A stretch of 64,000 nucleotides of DNA, from contig NZ_JAPEMC010000006.1 in assembly GCF_026343115.1 (NCBI RefSeq), positions 62,001-126,000 on the forward strand. Direction: 5' to 3'. This document shows, one piece after another, positions 33,908-42,603 of this stretch. This stretch comes from Streptomyces sp. NBC_00102. GTDB lineage: Bacteria > Actinomycetota > Actinomycetes > Streptomycetales > Streptomycetaceae. Position 1 is the first letter of the stretch, and every line of letters starts with the position of its first letter. The notes below the pieces were generated by a model that saw only the letters and a list, made by a program, of their open reading frames with translations, had not been told where the DNA came from and did not search any database. The position numbers were made by a program, and so were the translations under genes.

Positions 33908-34819
33908 GTGGCCCGCACGCCCCCGTCCGATCTCGCCCCGCACGAACTGCGCGTCATGGTGGCGGTCGCGGAGGCCGGCGGCTTCTCGGCCGCGGCCGTG
34001 CGGCTCGGTCTGACCCAGTCGGCCGTCTCCCACTCGGTCCGCGGCAGTGAGCGCAAGGTCGGCGCGGTTCTCTTCGAACGCGGCCGCGCCGGAGCCCGTC
34101 CCACGCCTGCCGGTGAGACGGCTGTGGCCTACGCCCGCCGCATTCTCCGGCTGCTGGACGTCATGGCCGGCGAGGCACGCGGTGCGGCGGGGTCCGGCGC
34201 GGTGGAGGGGCCGCTGCGGATCGCCGCTTTCCGCAGCGCGGCTCTCCATCTGCTGCCTCCCGTCCTGGAGCGGTTGCGCGAGCGGCATCCGGGGATCGTT
34301 CCCCGGGTACGTATCGTCCGCGAGACGGGGCGCGGGGCGGCGGGCGAAGTGGCGGACGGCAGAGCCGACATGGCCGTCACCACACTGGACGGCTCGACGC
34401 CGCTCCCGCCGGGTCTGGTCGCGAACCGGCTCTTCGAGGAGCCGTACGCCCTGGTGCACACGGCAGGTCACACCGCTCCACGTTCGCTCCCACTGGTGGA
34501 CTGGGCCGAGAACTGCGGCTCGTACACCCGCGACTGGTGGGCCGCGCAGGACTGGATACCGGAGGCGACCGTCGAGGCCGAGGACGACGGAGCGGTTCTC
34601 GCCCTGGTGGCCGGGGGCCACGGCATGGCGATCATGCCCGCGCTGTCCCTGACCGGAGCGCCGGAGTCGGTCGTGGTGTCCGGCCTGGGACCTGACCGGC
34701 CGTCCCGCACGATCGGCTTCGTCACCACGCCCGAATTGGCCACGTCCGCCGTAGTGCGTTCCGCAGTGAGGGAGTTGAGGGCGCATCAGCACGGGTTTCC
34801 CGTCACGGACGAAGGATGA
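33908..34819 (+). CDS. LysR-family transcriptional regulator
   Basis: A 303-residue regulator. The N-terminal winged HTH (about 10-70) reads LRVMVAVAEAGGFSAAAVRLGLTQSAVSHSVRGSERKVGAVLFER, quoted here only as landmarks: helix SAAAVRLGLTQSAVSHSV. An effector-binding domain of two alpha/beta subdomains follows (about 95-295; GPLRIAAFRSAA, HGMAIMPALSL). GTG at 33908 with GAGGTGA 8 nt upstream. Divergent from the MDR reductase with a palindrome between. Typical LysR length and layout; the inducer is unknown. Confidence 0.92.
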   Translation: MARTPPSDLAPHELRVMVAVAEAGGFSAAAVRLGLTQSAVSHSVRGSERKVGAVLFERGRAGARPTPAGETAVAYARRILRLLDVMAGEARGAAGSGAVEGPLRIAAFRSAALHLLPPVLERLRERHPGIVPRVRIVRETGRGAAGEVADGRADMAVTTLDGSTPLPPGLVANRLFEEPYALVHTAGHTAPRSLPLVDWAENCGSYTRDWWAAQDWIPEATVEAEDDGAVLALVAGGHGMAIMPALSLTGAPESVVVSGLGPDRPSRTIGFVTTPELATSAVVRSAVRELRAHQHGFPVTDEG

Positions 34820-35062
34820 AGGCGGCGACTTCGAGCTTGCCCGTCGCCCCCCCTTCACCCGCGCTCGCGTTCCTCGCGGTCGGTGAGCAACCCGTCATCG
34901 AGCCGCCAGAGATGATGGTGCGGGGCCGGCTGCCTGGTCTCGTCGGCGGCGATCGCCCGCGTGATCCACACGTGGGCGAGGGCGAGGCGGCTGGTGCTCG
35001 CCGCCCCGGACGCCACGGAAAAATGCGGCGACGGATCCCGCGAGCCGTGTCAGTATGAGGGC

Positions 35063-35647
35063 GTGGCGGCGATCGGGACGGCAGACGCAGGTGGACCAGG
35101 GTTCCGTCACGGAGGCGGGATCCCCTACGCGTACCGGGTCCGCGGCCTGGACCGCAGCGCGGTGGTCCTGTGGATCGGTGGGCAGGGTGACGACCTCGAC
35201 CGGGTATACGCGTCGGCCGGGAACGGTCACCGGCGAGTGCCGGTGTTCGTGACTGTTCGGCAGGCACGCGTGTACGCGAGTCGGCAGGGGCGGCCGGTCC
35301 CTCCGGATGCCGCCACGCTGGAGCTCGTCCGTGTCCAGCACTGGCTGGAGGATCCGGCGCGCCGCAAGGTTCCGCCGAGTGCGGTACTCGAAGCGTGGAA
35401 CTTCTTCGAGGACCTGGCCCGCGGCCTCGACGAGGTCCATCGGCTGCCCGAGCAGGGGGTTGTGCACGACAGCGCCTACGAGAAGCTGTTCGGAGGCGAG
35501 ACCGCCGCATGGAGCTCCGACGAACAGCGCGCGGCGGTGGCACTGCTCACCGCCGGGGTGGAGCTGTGGAACTTCTGCCCGGTGACCGTGAATCCCCGCT
35601 CGGAGAAGGTCCCGGGCGGTCGAAGGGGCTCCCTCAGGGACACGTGA
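35063..35647 (+). CDS. Conserved-looking hypothetical protein
   Basis: About 194 residues with coding-type base use and no recognised domain. Recognisable features are a Gly-rich N-terminus (GGPGFRHGGGIPYAYRVRG), a strand-rich middle (AVVLWIGGQGDD, VPVFVTVRQARVY) and a helical region with WNFFEDLARGLDEVHRLPEQG. GTG at 35063 is a guess; GAGGG just upstream is close, and in-frame starts at 34961 onwards are less coding-like. The stop codon sits inside a 15-bp tandem duplication. About 240 bp between it and the LysR gene holds nothing recognised. Confidence 0.55.
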   Translation: MAAIGTADAGGPGFRHGGGIPYAYRVRGLDRSAVVLWIGGQGDDLDRVYASAGNGHRRVPVFVTVRQARVYASRQGRPVPPDAATLELVRVQHWLEDPARRKVPPSAVLEAWNFFEDLARGLDEVHRLPEQGVVHDSAYEKLFGGETAAWSSDEQRAAVALLTAGVELWNFCPVTVNPRSEKVPGGRRGSLRDT

Positions 35648-35666
35648 TCCCGGGACACGTGATCCG
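35637..35666 (+). repeat. 15-bp tandem duplication spanning a stop codon
   Basis: Two copies of GGGACACGTGATCC plus one base (35637-35651 and 35652-35666; 14 of 15 identical). The first copy contains the TGA stop of the hypothetical gene; because the unit is 15 bp the second copy repeats TGA in the same frame. Confidence 0.9.
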
Positions 35667-35707
35667 TGCCTCGGCCGGCTCGTCGCGGTGGCGGGTTCAG
35701 GACCGGG

Positions 35708-36193
35708 TCAGTGGAGCGCGAGCTTGAACCCGTCGTGGCTGCGCGCGAAGCCCAGGGCGGCGTAGAAGCGGTGCGCGTCCCGGCGCTGCTTGTTGCTGGT
35801 CAGCTGGACCAGCGCGCAGCCCCGCGCTCGCGCCCGTGCGACCGCCTGTTCCATGAGGGTCCGGCCGAGGCCGCCCCCGCGCCGGTCCGCGCGGATCCGT
35901 ACCGCTTCGAGCAAGGCCCGTTCGGCGCCGCCCTTGCCGAGCCCCGGGATGTACGTGGCCTGGAGGCATCCCACCACCGTGCCGCTGCCGTCGTCCTCCG
36001 CCAGGACCAGCATCTCGTTGCGCGGGTCCGCGTCGATGGCAGCGAAGGCGCGCTCGTACGCCTCCGTCACCACTACCGCCGCCGGGTCCACCACGCGGTC
36101 CTCGTCGGCGAGGAGGGCCAGTACCGCGGGCAGGTCGGCGCGGGTCGCGGGGCGCAGGGCGTGGGAGGGCGCGGGCCGAGGTGAAGGGGACAT
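35708..36193 (-). CDS. GNAT-family N-acetyltransferase
   Basis: A 161-residue acetyltransferase. The acetyl-CoA loop is IRADRRGGGLGRTLMEQAV (R-x-x-G-x-G type), after the strand RALLEAVRI, and the ending CALVQLTSNKQRRDAHRFYAALGF is the usual GNAT C-terminal motif. It would move acetyl from acetyl-CoA to an amine of an unknown acceptor. ATG at 36193 starts just before the domain. Not clearly linked to neighbours: convergent with the hypothetical gene and 135 bp past the ROK stop. Confidence 0.9.
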   Translation of the reverse strand: MSPSPRPAPSHALRPATRADLPAVLALLADEDRVVDPAAVVVTEAYERAFAAIDADPRNEMLVLAEDDGSGTVVGCLQATYIPGLGKGGAERALLEAVRIRADRRGGGLGRTLMEQAVARARARGCALVQLTSNKQRRDAHRFYAALGFARSHDGFKLALH

Positions 36194-36327
36194 GGTTCCG
36201 ACCTTAGTCGGTCGTCGATCTGCGGTCTCGCCGCCGCCGTCCCGCGGGCGGGGCTCGGCGCGGACCCTGCCGGGCCGCGCCCGGCAGGCACGTTCCGGCC
36301 GGGGCGCCACCCACCTCCCCTCTCGCG

Positions 36328-37683
36328 TCACACGCCTTCGGCGACCACCGCCCTGGCGCGTACCGCGGCGGCCGGGTTACGGGCGGGGCCAGGGAGATCG
36401 TCGGGGGCGGGCGACGGGGCGGGGCGGCTGCCGCCGCGGGCGAGGAAGTCGGAGAGCGGCAGGGTGGCCGCGCCGACGGTGACCGCGTCCGGGCCGAGCC
36501 GGCCCATCTCGATGGTGACGCGGGCCGCGGCGTGGCGGAGCGCGTACTCGTCGGCGTAGCGGCGGATCGCGGGGAGCAGATGGGGGCCGATGAGGAGTCC
36601 CGCCCAGCCGCCGAGCAGGATGCGCTGGGGCAGGAAGAGGTTGACGAGGTCCGCCAAGGCCGCGCCGAGGCATTCGGCGGTCTCGTCGAGCAGGGCCACC
36701 GCGACGGGGTCGGGTTCCGGGCCGCCGGGGGGCGGGTAGGCGGCGGCGAGGAGGGCGGCGAGCGCCGCTTCATCGTCGGTGTCCACGGGGAGCGGACCGC
36801 CGGCCTCGTACCAGCGCTCGCGCATCGCCTCACCGCCGGCGTACGCCTCCAGGCAGCCGATGGAACCGCAACGGCACCGGCGGCCCCTCAACTGGACGGT
36901 GGTGTGGCCCCATTCGAGCGCGACGCTGGTGCGGTTCTCGTCCAGCACGCCGCCCCGGTTCACGCAGGCGCCGACGCCGGAGCCGATGAGGGCGATGGCG
37001 GCGGCGTCCGCGCCGCGTCCGCCACCGAACCACATCTCGGCCTGCCCGAGCGTCTTGGCACCGTTGTCGATGAAGAACGGAACCTCGGCCGGGATGTCGA
37101 CGGCCTCGCGCAGCAGCCGTTCGAAGGGGACGGCGCGCCAGCCGATCGTCTGCCCGTGCACGACCGCCCCGGCTCCGTCCGGACGGTCGCTCCCCGAGGG
37201 GTGGTGACGCTCGATGATGCCGGGGACGCCGATGCCGATGCCGAGCAGCCGGTGCGGGTCGGCTCCCGCATCGGCGAGGACGTCCGCGACGGCTGCCCGG
37301 ACATGCCCCACGATGCGCTCGACGTCGTACCCGTGCTGCGCCAACGGGCGCTCGGTGCGCGCGAGTTCGGTCAGGGCAAGGTCGAACAGCTCGACGCGTA
37401 CCCGGGTTTCGCCGATGTCGATGCCGATCAGCAGGCCGCCGCCCGGCGCGACCCGCAGGAGGGTGCGTGGCCGGCCGCCGTCCGAGTCGACGATCCCGGC
37501 CTCTTCGAGGACGCCCTCGGCGACGAGTTCGGCGACGACGTTGCTGATGGAACCTGAACTCAGTCCGGTCGCCGGTGCGAGCTCCTGGCGGCTCAGCGGG
37601 CCGTCGAAATACAACCGTTGCAATACCCTTGCCCGGTTGCCCCGTCGCAGGTCACGCACGGTCCGTCTGTTGCGCTCGGCCAT
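36328..37683 (-). CDS. ROK-family transcriptional repressor
   Basis: A 451-residue regulator. The N-terminal winged helix (about 5-65) has LSRQELAPATGLSSGSISNV. The ROK sugar-kinase fold follows (about 85-420): ATP-site GIDIGETRVRVE, active-site region LLGIGIGVPG, and the zinc motif CRCGSIGCLEAYAGG. In ROK repressors the kinase fold senses a sugar and releases DNA. ATG at 37683 has GGAAGGGAG 4 nt upstream. It is divergent from the sugar ABC operon that starts at 37826, with a promoter between, so that operon and beta-glucosidase are the likely targets. Confidence 0.93.
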   Translation of the reverse strand: MAERNRRTVRDLRRGNRARVLQRLYFDGPLSRQELAPATGLSSGSISNVVAELVAEGVLEEAGIVDSDGGRPRTLLRVAPGGGLLIGIDIGETRVRVELFDLALTELARTERPLAQHGYDVERIVGHVRAAVADVLADAGADPHRLLGIGIGVPGIIERHHPSGSDRPDGAGAVVHGQTIGWRAVPFERLLREAVDIPAEVPFFIDNGAKTLGQAEMWFGGGRGADAAAIALIGSGVGACVNRGGVLDENRTSVALEWGHTTVQLRGRRCRCGSIGCLEAYAGGEAMRERWYEAGGPLPVDTDDEAALAALLAAAYPPPGGPEPDPVAVALLDETAECLGAALADLVNLFLPQRILLGGWAGLLIGPHLLPAIRRYADEYALRHAAARVTIEMGRLGPDAVTVGAATLPLSDFLARGGSRPAPSPAPDDLPGPARNPAAAVRARAVVAEGV

Positions 37684-37724
37684 GTTGCTCCCTTCCTTCA
37701 CGCAACATACCCCGGTCCAACCCC

Positions 37725-37753
37725 TTGACGCGACCTTCCTTCAGCTCTTAGAT
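37725..37753 (+). promoter_or_regulatory. Promoter of the sugar ABC / beta-glucosidase operon
   Basis: TTGACG (37725-37730) and TTAGAT (37748-37753) are separated by exactly 17 bp, a good SigA-type (HrdB) promoter, about 70 bp before the binding-protein start. A 10-bp direct repeat CCTTCCTTCA occurs at 37691-37700 (over the ROK ribosome site) and 37734-37743 (between -35 and -10), so it is a candidate ROK binding element. Confidence 0.7.
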
Positions 37754-37825
37754 CACGGCATAAATTAAGTCATGGAGGCCGTTCGGTTCCCGAACGCAGC
37801 CATCCCCGGAAAGGGGCCATCCCGT

Positions 37826-39139
37826 ATGCGCAACATCAGAGCCGCCGCAGCCGCCACCCTCGCGATCTCCATCGCCGCCGGAGTCACCGGCTGCGGAGGC
37901 GGGTCCGACTCGGGTGGCGGAAGCAACGAGTCGCCGAAGACGCTCACCTACTGGGCCTCCAACCAGGGGCCGAGCGTCGAGGCGGACAAGAAGATCCTCA
38001 CCCCCGAGCTGAAGAAGTTCGAGGAGCAGACCGGCATCAAGGTGAAGCTGGAGGTCGTCCCCTGGTCCGACCTCCTCAACCGCATCCTCGCCGCCACCAC
38101 CTCCGGTCAGGGCCCGGACGTGCTGAACATCGGCAACACGTGGTCCGCCTCGCTGCAGGCCTCCGGCGCGCTGCTGCCTTGGGACACGAAGAACTTCGAC
38201 GCGATCGGCGGCCGGGACCGGTTCGTCGAGTCGGCGGTCGCCTCGGCCGGTGCGGAGGGTCAGGACCCCGCCGCGGTGCCGCTGTACTCGCTGGCGTACG
38301 CGCTCTACTACAACAAGAAGATGTTCGCGGACGCCGGCATCGCGACGCCGCCGAAGACCTGGGACGAGCTGGTCGCGGACGGCAAGAAGCTGTCCAAGGA
38401 CGGCAAGTGGGGTCTGGGCGCCGAGGGCGGCAACCTCTCCAACAACATCCACCAGGTGTTCGTCCTCGGCAAGCAGCACGGTGCCGACTTCTTCGACTCC
38501 TCCGGCAAGCCGACCTTCACCTCGGACGGTGCCGTCGCCGCCGTGAAGCAGTACGTCGACTTCATGGCCAACGACAAGATCATCGCTCCGGGCAACGCGG
38601 AGTACGCGCAGAACCAGTCGCTCACCGACTTCGCCAAGGGCCGTACCGGGATGGTGCTGTGGCAGGCCGCCGCCACCACCTTCGCCGCCCAGGGCATGAC
38701 GCCGGACGACTGGGGCGTCGCCCCCGTGCCGGTCCCCTCCGGGGCCCCCGGCCAGGACAAGCAGACCAACTCCATGGTCGCCGGCATCAACATCGCGGTG
38801 TTCAAGAACACCAAGAACATCGACGGCGCCAAGAAGTTCGTGAAGTTCATGACCAGCGACGAGGAGCAGAAGCTCCTCAACAAGACCTACGGGGCGATCC
38901 CGCCGGTCAAGGCCGCCCAGCAGGACGCGGCCTTCGGCGTGAACGACCTCGCGGTGCTGCGCGACACCCTGTCCACCAGCGCGGCCCCGCTCCCGCAGGT
39001 GCCGAACGAGTCCCAGTTCGAGACGGCCGTGGGCACTGCGGTCAAGGACCTGTGGGCCGACGCCGCGGCGGGCAAGCCGGTGACCACCGAGACCGTCAAG
39101 GCGGCTCTCGAAAAGGCCCAGCAGACCATGGGGCAGTGA
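37826..39139 (+). CDS. ABC sugar transporter, solute-binding lipoprotein
   Basis: A 437-residue lipoprotein. The signal peptide ends AAGVTGC with Cys near residue 23, followed by a Gly/Ser tether. The mature part is a CUT1-type binding protein: LTYWASNQGPSVEADKK, GPDVLNIGNTW, YSLAYALYYNKKMFADAGI and MVAGINIAVFKNTK. It captures a sugar outside the cell and delivers it to the two permeases. ATG at 37826 with GGAAAGGGG upstream; the longer frame to 37772 precedes the signal peptide. First gene of a four-gene operon with permeases and a GH1 beta-glucosidase, so a beta-glucoside oligosaccharide is the probable ligand. Confidence 0.94.
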   Translation: MRNIRAAAAATLAISIAAGVTGCGGGSDSGGGSNESPKTLTYWASNQGPSVEADKKILTPELKKFEEQTGIKVKLEVVPWSDLLNRILAATTSGQGPDVLNIGNTWSASLQASGALLPWDTKNFDAIGGRDRFVESAVASAGAEGQDPAAVPLYSLAYALYYNKKMFADAGIATPPKTWDELVADGKKLSKDGKWGLGAEGGNLSNNIHQVFVLGKQHGADFFDSSGKPTFTSDGAVAAVKQYVDFMANDKIIAPGNAEYAQNQSLTDFAKGRTGMVLWQAAATTFAAQGMTPDDWGVAPVPVPSGAPGQDKQTNSMVAGINIAVFKNTKNIDGAKKFVKFMTSDEEQKLLNKTYGAIPPVKAAQQDAAFGVNDLAVLRDTLSTSAAPLPQVPNESQFETAVGTAVKDLWADAAAGKPVTTETVKAALEKAQQTMGQ

Positions 39140-39149
39140 GGTTCGAACC

Positions 39150-40160
39150 ATGACTTCCACCGTGACCGCCGACCCCCGGGTCGGTAAGTCGGACAGCGGT
39201 GGGGGCCGGGGCACCGGGGGTGCGCGCAGGAGACTGCCGCGCATCCCCGACCGGATCCGCAACGGCGGACTGCCCTATCTCCTGCTCCTCCCGGCTGTTC
39301 TGCTCGAACTGCTCGTCCACCTGATCCCGATGATCGTCGGGATCGTGATGAGTTTCCGCCAGCTCACCCAGTTCTTCATCAGCAACTGGGGCAACGCGCC
39401 CTGGACCGGCCTCGACAACTACAGCATCGCCGTCGACTTCGACGCCCCGATCGGCGAGGCCCTGCTCCACTCCTTCTTCGTCACCTGCGTCTTCACCTTC
39501 TTCGCCGTCGGCCTGTCCTGGCTGTTCGGCGTGGCGGCCGCGATCATGCTCCAGGAGAGCTTCAAGGGCCGGGGCGTACTGCGGGCGATCTTCCTCGTCC
39601 CGTACGCGCTTCCGGTCTACGCGGCCGTCATCACCTGGGCGTTCATGTTCCAGCGGGACAACGGCCTGGTGAACCACGTCCTGCACGACCAGCTCGGCCT
39701 CACCGACCAGCCGTCCTTCTGGCTGATCGGCGACAACAGCTTCTACGCGCTGCTGATCGTCTCGGTCTGGAAGGGCTGGCCGTTCGCCCTCCTCATCCTG
39801 ATGGCAGGGCTGCAGAACATCCCGCGCGAGCTGTACGAGGCCGCCTCCATCGACGGCGCCGGCATCTGGCAGCAGATCCGCAAGATCACCCTGCCGTCGC
39901 TGCGGCCGGTCAACCAGGTGCTGGTCCTGGTCCTGTTCCTCTGGACCTTCAACGACTTCAACACCCCGTTCGTGCTCTTCGGCCGCGCGGCCCCCAAGAA
40001 CGCGGACCTCATCTCGCTGCACATCTACCAGTCGTCGTTCGTCACCTGGAACTTCGGCACCGGCTCGGCCATGTCCGTGCTCCTCCTGCTCTTCCTGCTG
40101 CTGGTGACGGCCGTCTACCTGCTGGTGACCTCACGCAAAAAGAAGGGTTCCGGTGTCTAG
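39150..40160 (+). CDS. ABC sugar transporter permease (MalF-type)
   Basis: A 336-residue CUT1 permease with six membrane helices after a Gly/Arg-rich N-terminus. The EAA loop that docks the ATPase is visible as LYEAASIDGAGIWQQIRKITLPSL. The family start PYLLLLPAVLLELLVHLIPM and mid segment GRGVLRAIFLVPYALPVYAAVI are typical. ATG at 39150 is 10 bp after the binding-protein stop. Its product pairs with the next permease, which overlaps by 8 bp. No ATP-binding subunit is encoded in the operon, so a shared ATPase such as MsiK is presumably used. Confidence 0.94.
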   Translation: MTSTVTADPRVGKSDSGGGRGTGGARRRLPRIPDRIRNGGLPYLLLLPAVLLELLVHLIPMIVGIVMSFRQLTQFFISNWGNAPWTGLDNYSIAVDFDAPIGEALLHSFFVTCVFTFFAVGLSWLFGVAAAIMLQESFKGRGVLRAIFLVPYALPVYAAVITWAFMFQRDNGLVNHVLHDQLGLTDQPSFWLIGDNSFYALLIVSVWKGWPFALLILMAGLQNIPRELYEAASIDGAGIWQQIRKITLPSLRPVNQVLVLVLFLWTFNDFNTPFVLFGRAAPKNADLISLHIYQSSFVTWNFGTGSAMSVLLLLFLLLVTAVYLLVTSRKKKGSGV

Positions 40161-41028
40161 CGCCACGACTCACAAGCGCCGTTCCCCGATGGCGGCGCCG
40201 GCGTCCTTCGTCTGGACCCGGCGGATCGTCCTGACCCTGCTGACCGGTTTCGTGCTGCTGCCCGTCTACGTCATGGTCAGCAGTTCGCTCAAGCCGCTCC
40301 AGGACGTGTCCGGCAAGTTCCAGTGGATACCCTCGGGCCTCACGGTCCGGCCGTACTTCGACATCTGGAAGACCGTCCCGCTCGCGAAGTACTTCGGGAA
40401 CTCGCTGATCGTGGCCGGTTCGGCCACGGTCGCCTCGGTGATCATCGCGGTGTTCTCGGCGTACGCGGTGAGCCGCTACTCCTTCCGCGGCAAGCGGGTC
40501 TTCACCGTCACGGTGCTCTCCACCCAGATGTTCCCCGGCATCCTCTTCCTGCTGCCGCTGTTCCTCATCTACGTGAACATCGGCAAGAGCACGGGCATCG
40601 AGTTGTACGGCTCGCGCGGCGGGCTCATCCTCACCTATCTGACGTTCTCGCTCCCCTTCTCCATCTGGATGCTGATCGGCTACTTCGACTCCATCCCGAA
40701 GGACCTGGACGAGGCCGCCAAGGTGGACGGCTGCGGTCCCATCGGCGCCCTGTTCCGGGTCGTCGTACCGGCGGCCGTGCCGGGCATCGTCGCCGTCGCC
40801 GTGTACGCGTTCATGACGGCGTGGGGCGAGGTCCTCTTCGCCTCGGTGATGACGAACGACTCGACCAGGACCCTCGCCGTGGGGCTCCAGGGATACGCCA
40901 CCCAGAATGACGTGTACTGGAACCAGGTGATGGCGGCTTCACTCGTCGTCAGCGTCCCGGTCGTCGCCGGGTTCCTCCTGCTGCAGCGCTACCTCGTCGC
41001 CGGCCTCACGGCGGGCGCTGTCAAGTGA
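40153..41028 (+). CDS. ABC sugar transporter permease (MalG-type)
   Basis: A 291-residue CUT1 permease with six membrane helices. The EAA loop reads [23 protein letters not shown], and the family features [33 protein letters not shown] and [15 protein letters not shown] are present. GTG at 40153 overlaps the previous gene by 8 bp, and its stop overlaps the beta-glucosidase start by 4 nt, so the three are translationally coupled. It forms the membrane channel with the MalF-type partner. Confidence 0.94.
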   Translation: MSSATTHKRRSPMAAPASFVWTRRIVLTLLTGFVLLPVYVMVSSSLKPLQDVSGKFQWIPSGLTVRPYFDIWKTVPLAKYFGNSLIVAGSATVASVIIAVFSAYAVSRYSFRGKRVFTVTVLSTQMFPGILFLLPLFLIYVNIGKSTGIELYGSRGGLILTYLTFSLPFSIWMLIGYFDSIPKDLDEAAKVDGCGPIGALFRVVVPAAVPGIVAVAVYAFMTAWGEVLFASVMTNDSTRTLAVGLQGYATQNDVYWNQVMAASLVVSVPVVAGFLLLQRYLVAGLTAGAVK

Positions 41029-42407
41029 CCTTCTCAGAAAGGCAGTTCGTGAACGACCTCAACGCCCTCCCGGCCGATTTCACCTGGGGAGTGGCCACCG
41101 CCTCGTACCAGATCGAAGGAGCCGTCGCGGAGGACGGCCGTTCCCCCTCGATCTGGGACACCTTCTCCCACACCCCCGGAAAGGTGGCGGGGGGCGACAC
41201 CGGCGACGTGGCCTGCGACCACTACCACCGGGTGCCCGAGGACATCGGCCTGATCAAGGAGGTCGGCGCGGGGGCGTACCGCTTCTCGCTGGCCTGGCCG
41301 CGCATCGTCCCCGGCGGTGACGGCCCGGTCAACAAGAAGGGCCTCGACTTCTACGACCGGCTGGTGGACGGACTCCTGGGCAACGGGATCACGCCCTTCG
41401 CCACGCTCTACCACTGGGACCTCCCGCAGGCCCTGCAGGACCGCGGCGGCTGGACGGTCCGCGAGACCGCCGAGCACTTCGCGGCGTACACCACCGCCGT
41501 CGTCGAGCGCCTCGGCGACCGCGTGAAGGACTGGGCGACCCTCAACGAGCCGCTCTGCTCGGCGTGGATCGGCCACCTGGAGGGCAAGATGGCGCCGGGT
41601 CTGACCGACCTCACGGCCGCCGTCCGCGCCTCGTACCACCTCCACCTCGGCCACGGCCTCGCCGTGCAGGCGATCCGGGCCGCCTCTCCGGGTGCCCGCG
41701 TCGGTATCGTCAACAACCTCTCCCCGATCGAGCCGGCCAGCGACAGCCCCGCCGACATCGCGGCGGCCGTCCGCGCCGACGGGCACACCAACCGCTGGTG
41801 GCTCGACCCGATCCACGGCCGCGGCTACCCGCAGGACATGCTCGACCTCTACGGGGTTGAACTGCCGGTGCAGCCGGGTGACTTGGAGACCATCGCCGCC
41901 CCACTCGACTGGATCGGCCTGAACTACTACTTCCGCCAGGTCGTCACCGCCGACGAGTCGGGCCCCGTCCCGCACGCCAGGCAGGTCCCGGTGCCCGGCG
42001 CCCCCGTCACGTACATGGACTGGGAGGTCCACGCGGAGGGCCTGGAGCAGCTCCTGCTCCGCCTGACCGAGGAGTACGGCGCGAGCAAGATCTACGTCAC
42101 CGAGAACGGTTCGGCCTACCAGGACACGGTCGCGGCGGACGGGTCGGTCCACGACCCGGAGCGCACCCGGTACTTGGAGGAGCACCTGGCCGCCTGCGGC
42201 CGGGCGGTCGCCAAGGGCGCCCCGCTCGCCGGGTACTTCGCGTGGTCACTGCTCGACAACTTCGAGTGGGCCTACGGATACGACAAGCGGTTCGGGCTGG
42301 TTCACGTCGACTACGAGACCCAGCGCCGTACGGTGAAGACCAGCGGACGCCGGTACGCGGAGATCGTCCGCGAGCTGTCCTCCGGGCGAGTGGCGGACTC
42401 CGCCTGA
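41025..42407 (+). CDS. GH1 beta-glucosidase
   Basis: A 460-residue cytoplasmic glycoside hydrolase family 1 enzyme without a signal peptide. The acid/base Glu is in [12 protein letters not shown] and the nucleophile Glu in [10 protein letters not shown]. Other family marks are [38 protein letters not shown] and the C-terminal [23 protein letters not shown]. It splits beta-glucosides such as cellobiose taken up by the ABC system in front of it. GTG at 41025 overlaps the permease stop (GTGA). Length is normal. Control by the divergent ROK repressor is likely. In Streptomyces a similar uptake/beta-glucosidase set is under the LacI-type CebR; here the local regulator is ROK. Confidence 0.95.
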   Translation: MTFSERQFVNDLNALPADFTWGVATASYQIEGAVAEDGRSPSIWDTFSHTPGKVAGGDTGDVACDHYHRVPEDIGLIKEVGAGAYRFSLAWPRIVPGGDGPVNKKGLDFYDRLVDGLLGNGITPFATLYHWDLPQALQDRGGWTVRETAEHFAAYTTAVVERLGDRVKDWATLNEPLCSAWIGHLEGKMAPGLTDLTAAVRASYHLHLGHGLAVQAIRAASPGARVGIVNNLSPIEPASDSPADIAAAVRADGHTNRWWLDPIHGRGYPQDMLDLYGVELPVQPGDLETIAAPLDWIGLNYYFRQVVTADESGPVPHARQVPVPGAPVTYMDWEVHAEGLEQLLLRLTEEYGASKIYVTENGSAYQDTVAADGSVHDPERTRYLEEHLAACGRAVAKGAPLAGYFAWSLLDNFEWAYGYDKRFGLVHVDYETQRRTVKTSGRRYAEIVRELSSGRVADSA

Positions 42408-42425
42408 CGCCACTCCTCCGGGAGC

Positions 42426-42469
42426 GGGCCCCGGCCGCGCGACACCTTTCCGTCGCGCGGCCGGGGCCC
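42426..42469 (+). terminator. Hairpin terminator after the beta-glucosidase gene
   Basis: Perfect 18-bp arms (42426-42443 and 42452-42469, core GGCCCCGGCCGCGCGAC) with an 8-nt loop, 19 bp past the stop. Ends the sugar-uptake operon. Confidence 0.9.
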
Positions 42470-42484
42470 TGTCATTCTCCTTCC

Positions 42485-42539
42485 GGGGCGCTTCCGGGAC
42501 ACTTGCGGGGTGCTTGCGGGGTGCTTCCGGGGCGCCGAC
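42485..42539 (+). repeat. 11-bp tandem repeat after the terminator
   Basis: Five in-register 11-bp units: GGGGCGCTTCC, GGGACACTTGC, GGGGTGCTTGC, GGGGTGCTTCC and a decayed GGGGCGCCGAC. It lies between the convergent beta-glucosidase and protease genes. No coding role is apparent. Confidence 0.85.
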
Positions 42540-42552
42540 AGCCTGCCGGGAG

Positions 42553-42603
42553 CGTCAAGCCGTGGTGAACGTCAGGCGGTGGTGAGCGTCAGGCCGTAGT
42601 GGC
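42553..42603 (-). repeat. 17-bp triplication across the protease stop codon
   Basis: Three 17-bp units (42553-42569, 42570-42586, 42587-42603), each beginning CGTCA on the + strand, two or three mismatches apart. The protease TGA stop lies in the middle unit, so the end of the gene (Leu-Thr-Thr-Ala-stop) was created by duplication. The unit length shifts frame, so the other copies do not repeat the stop in frame. Confidence 0.85.
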
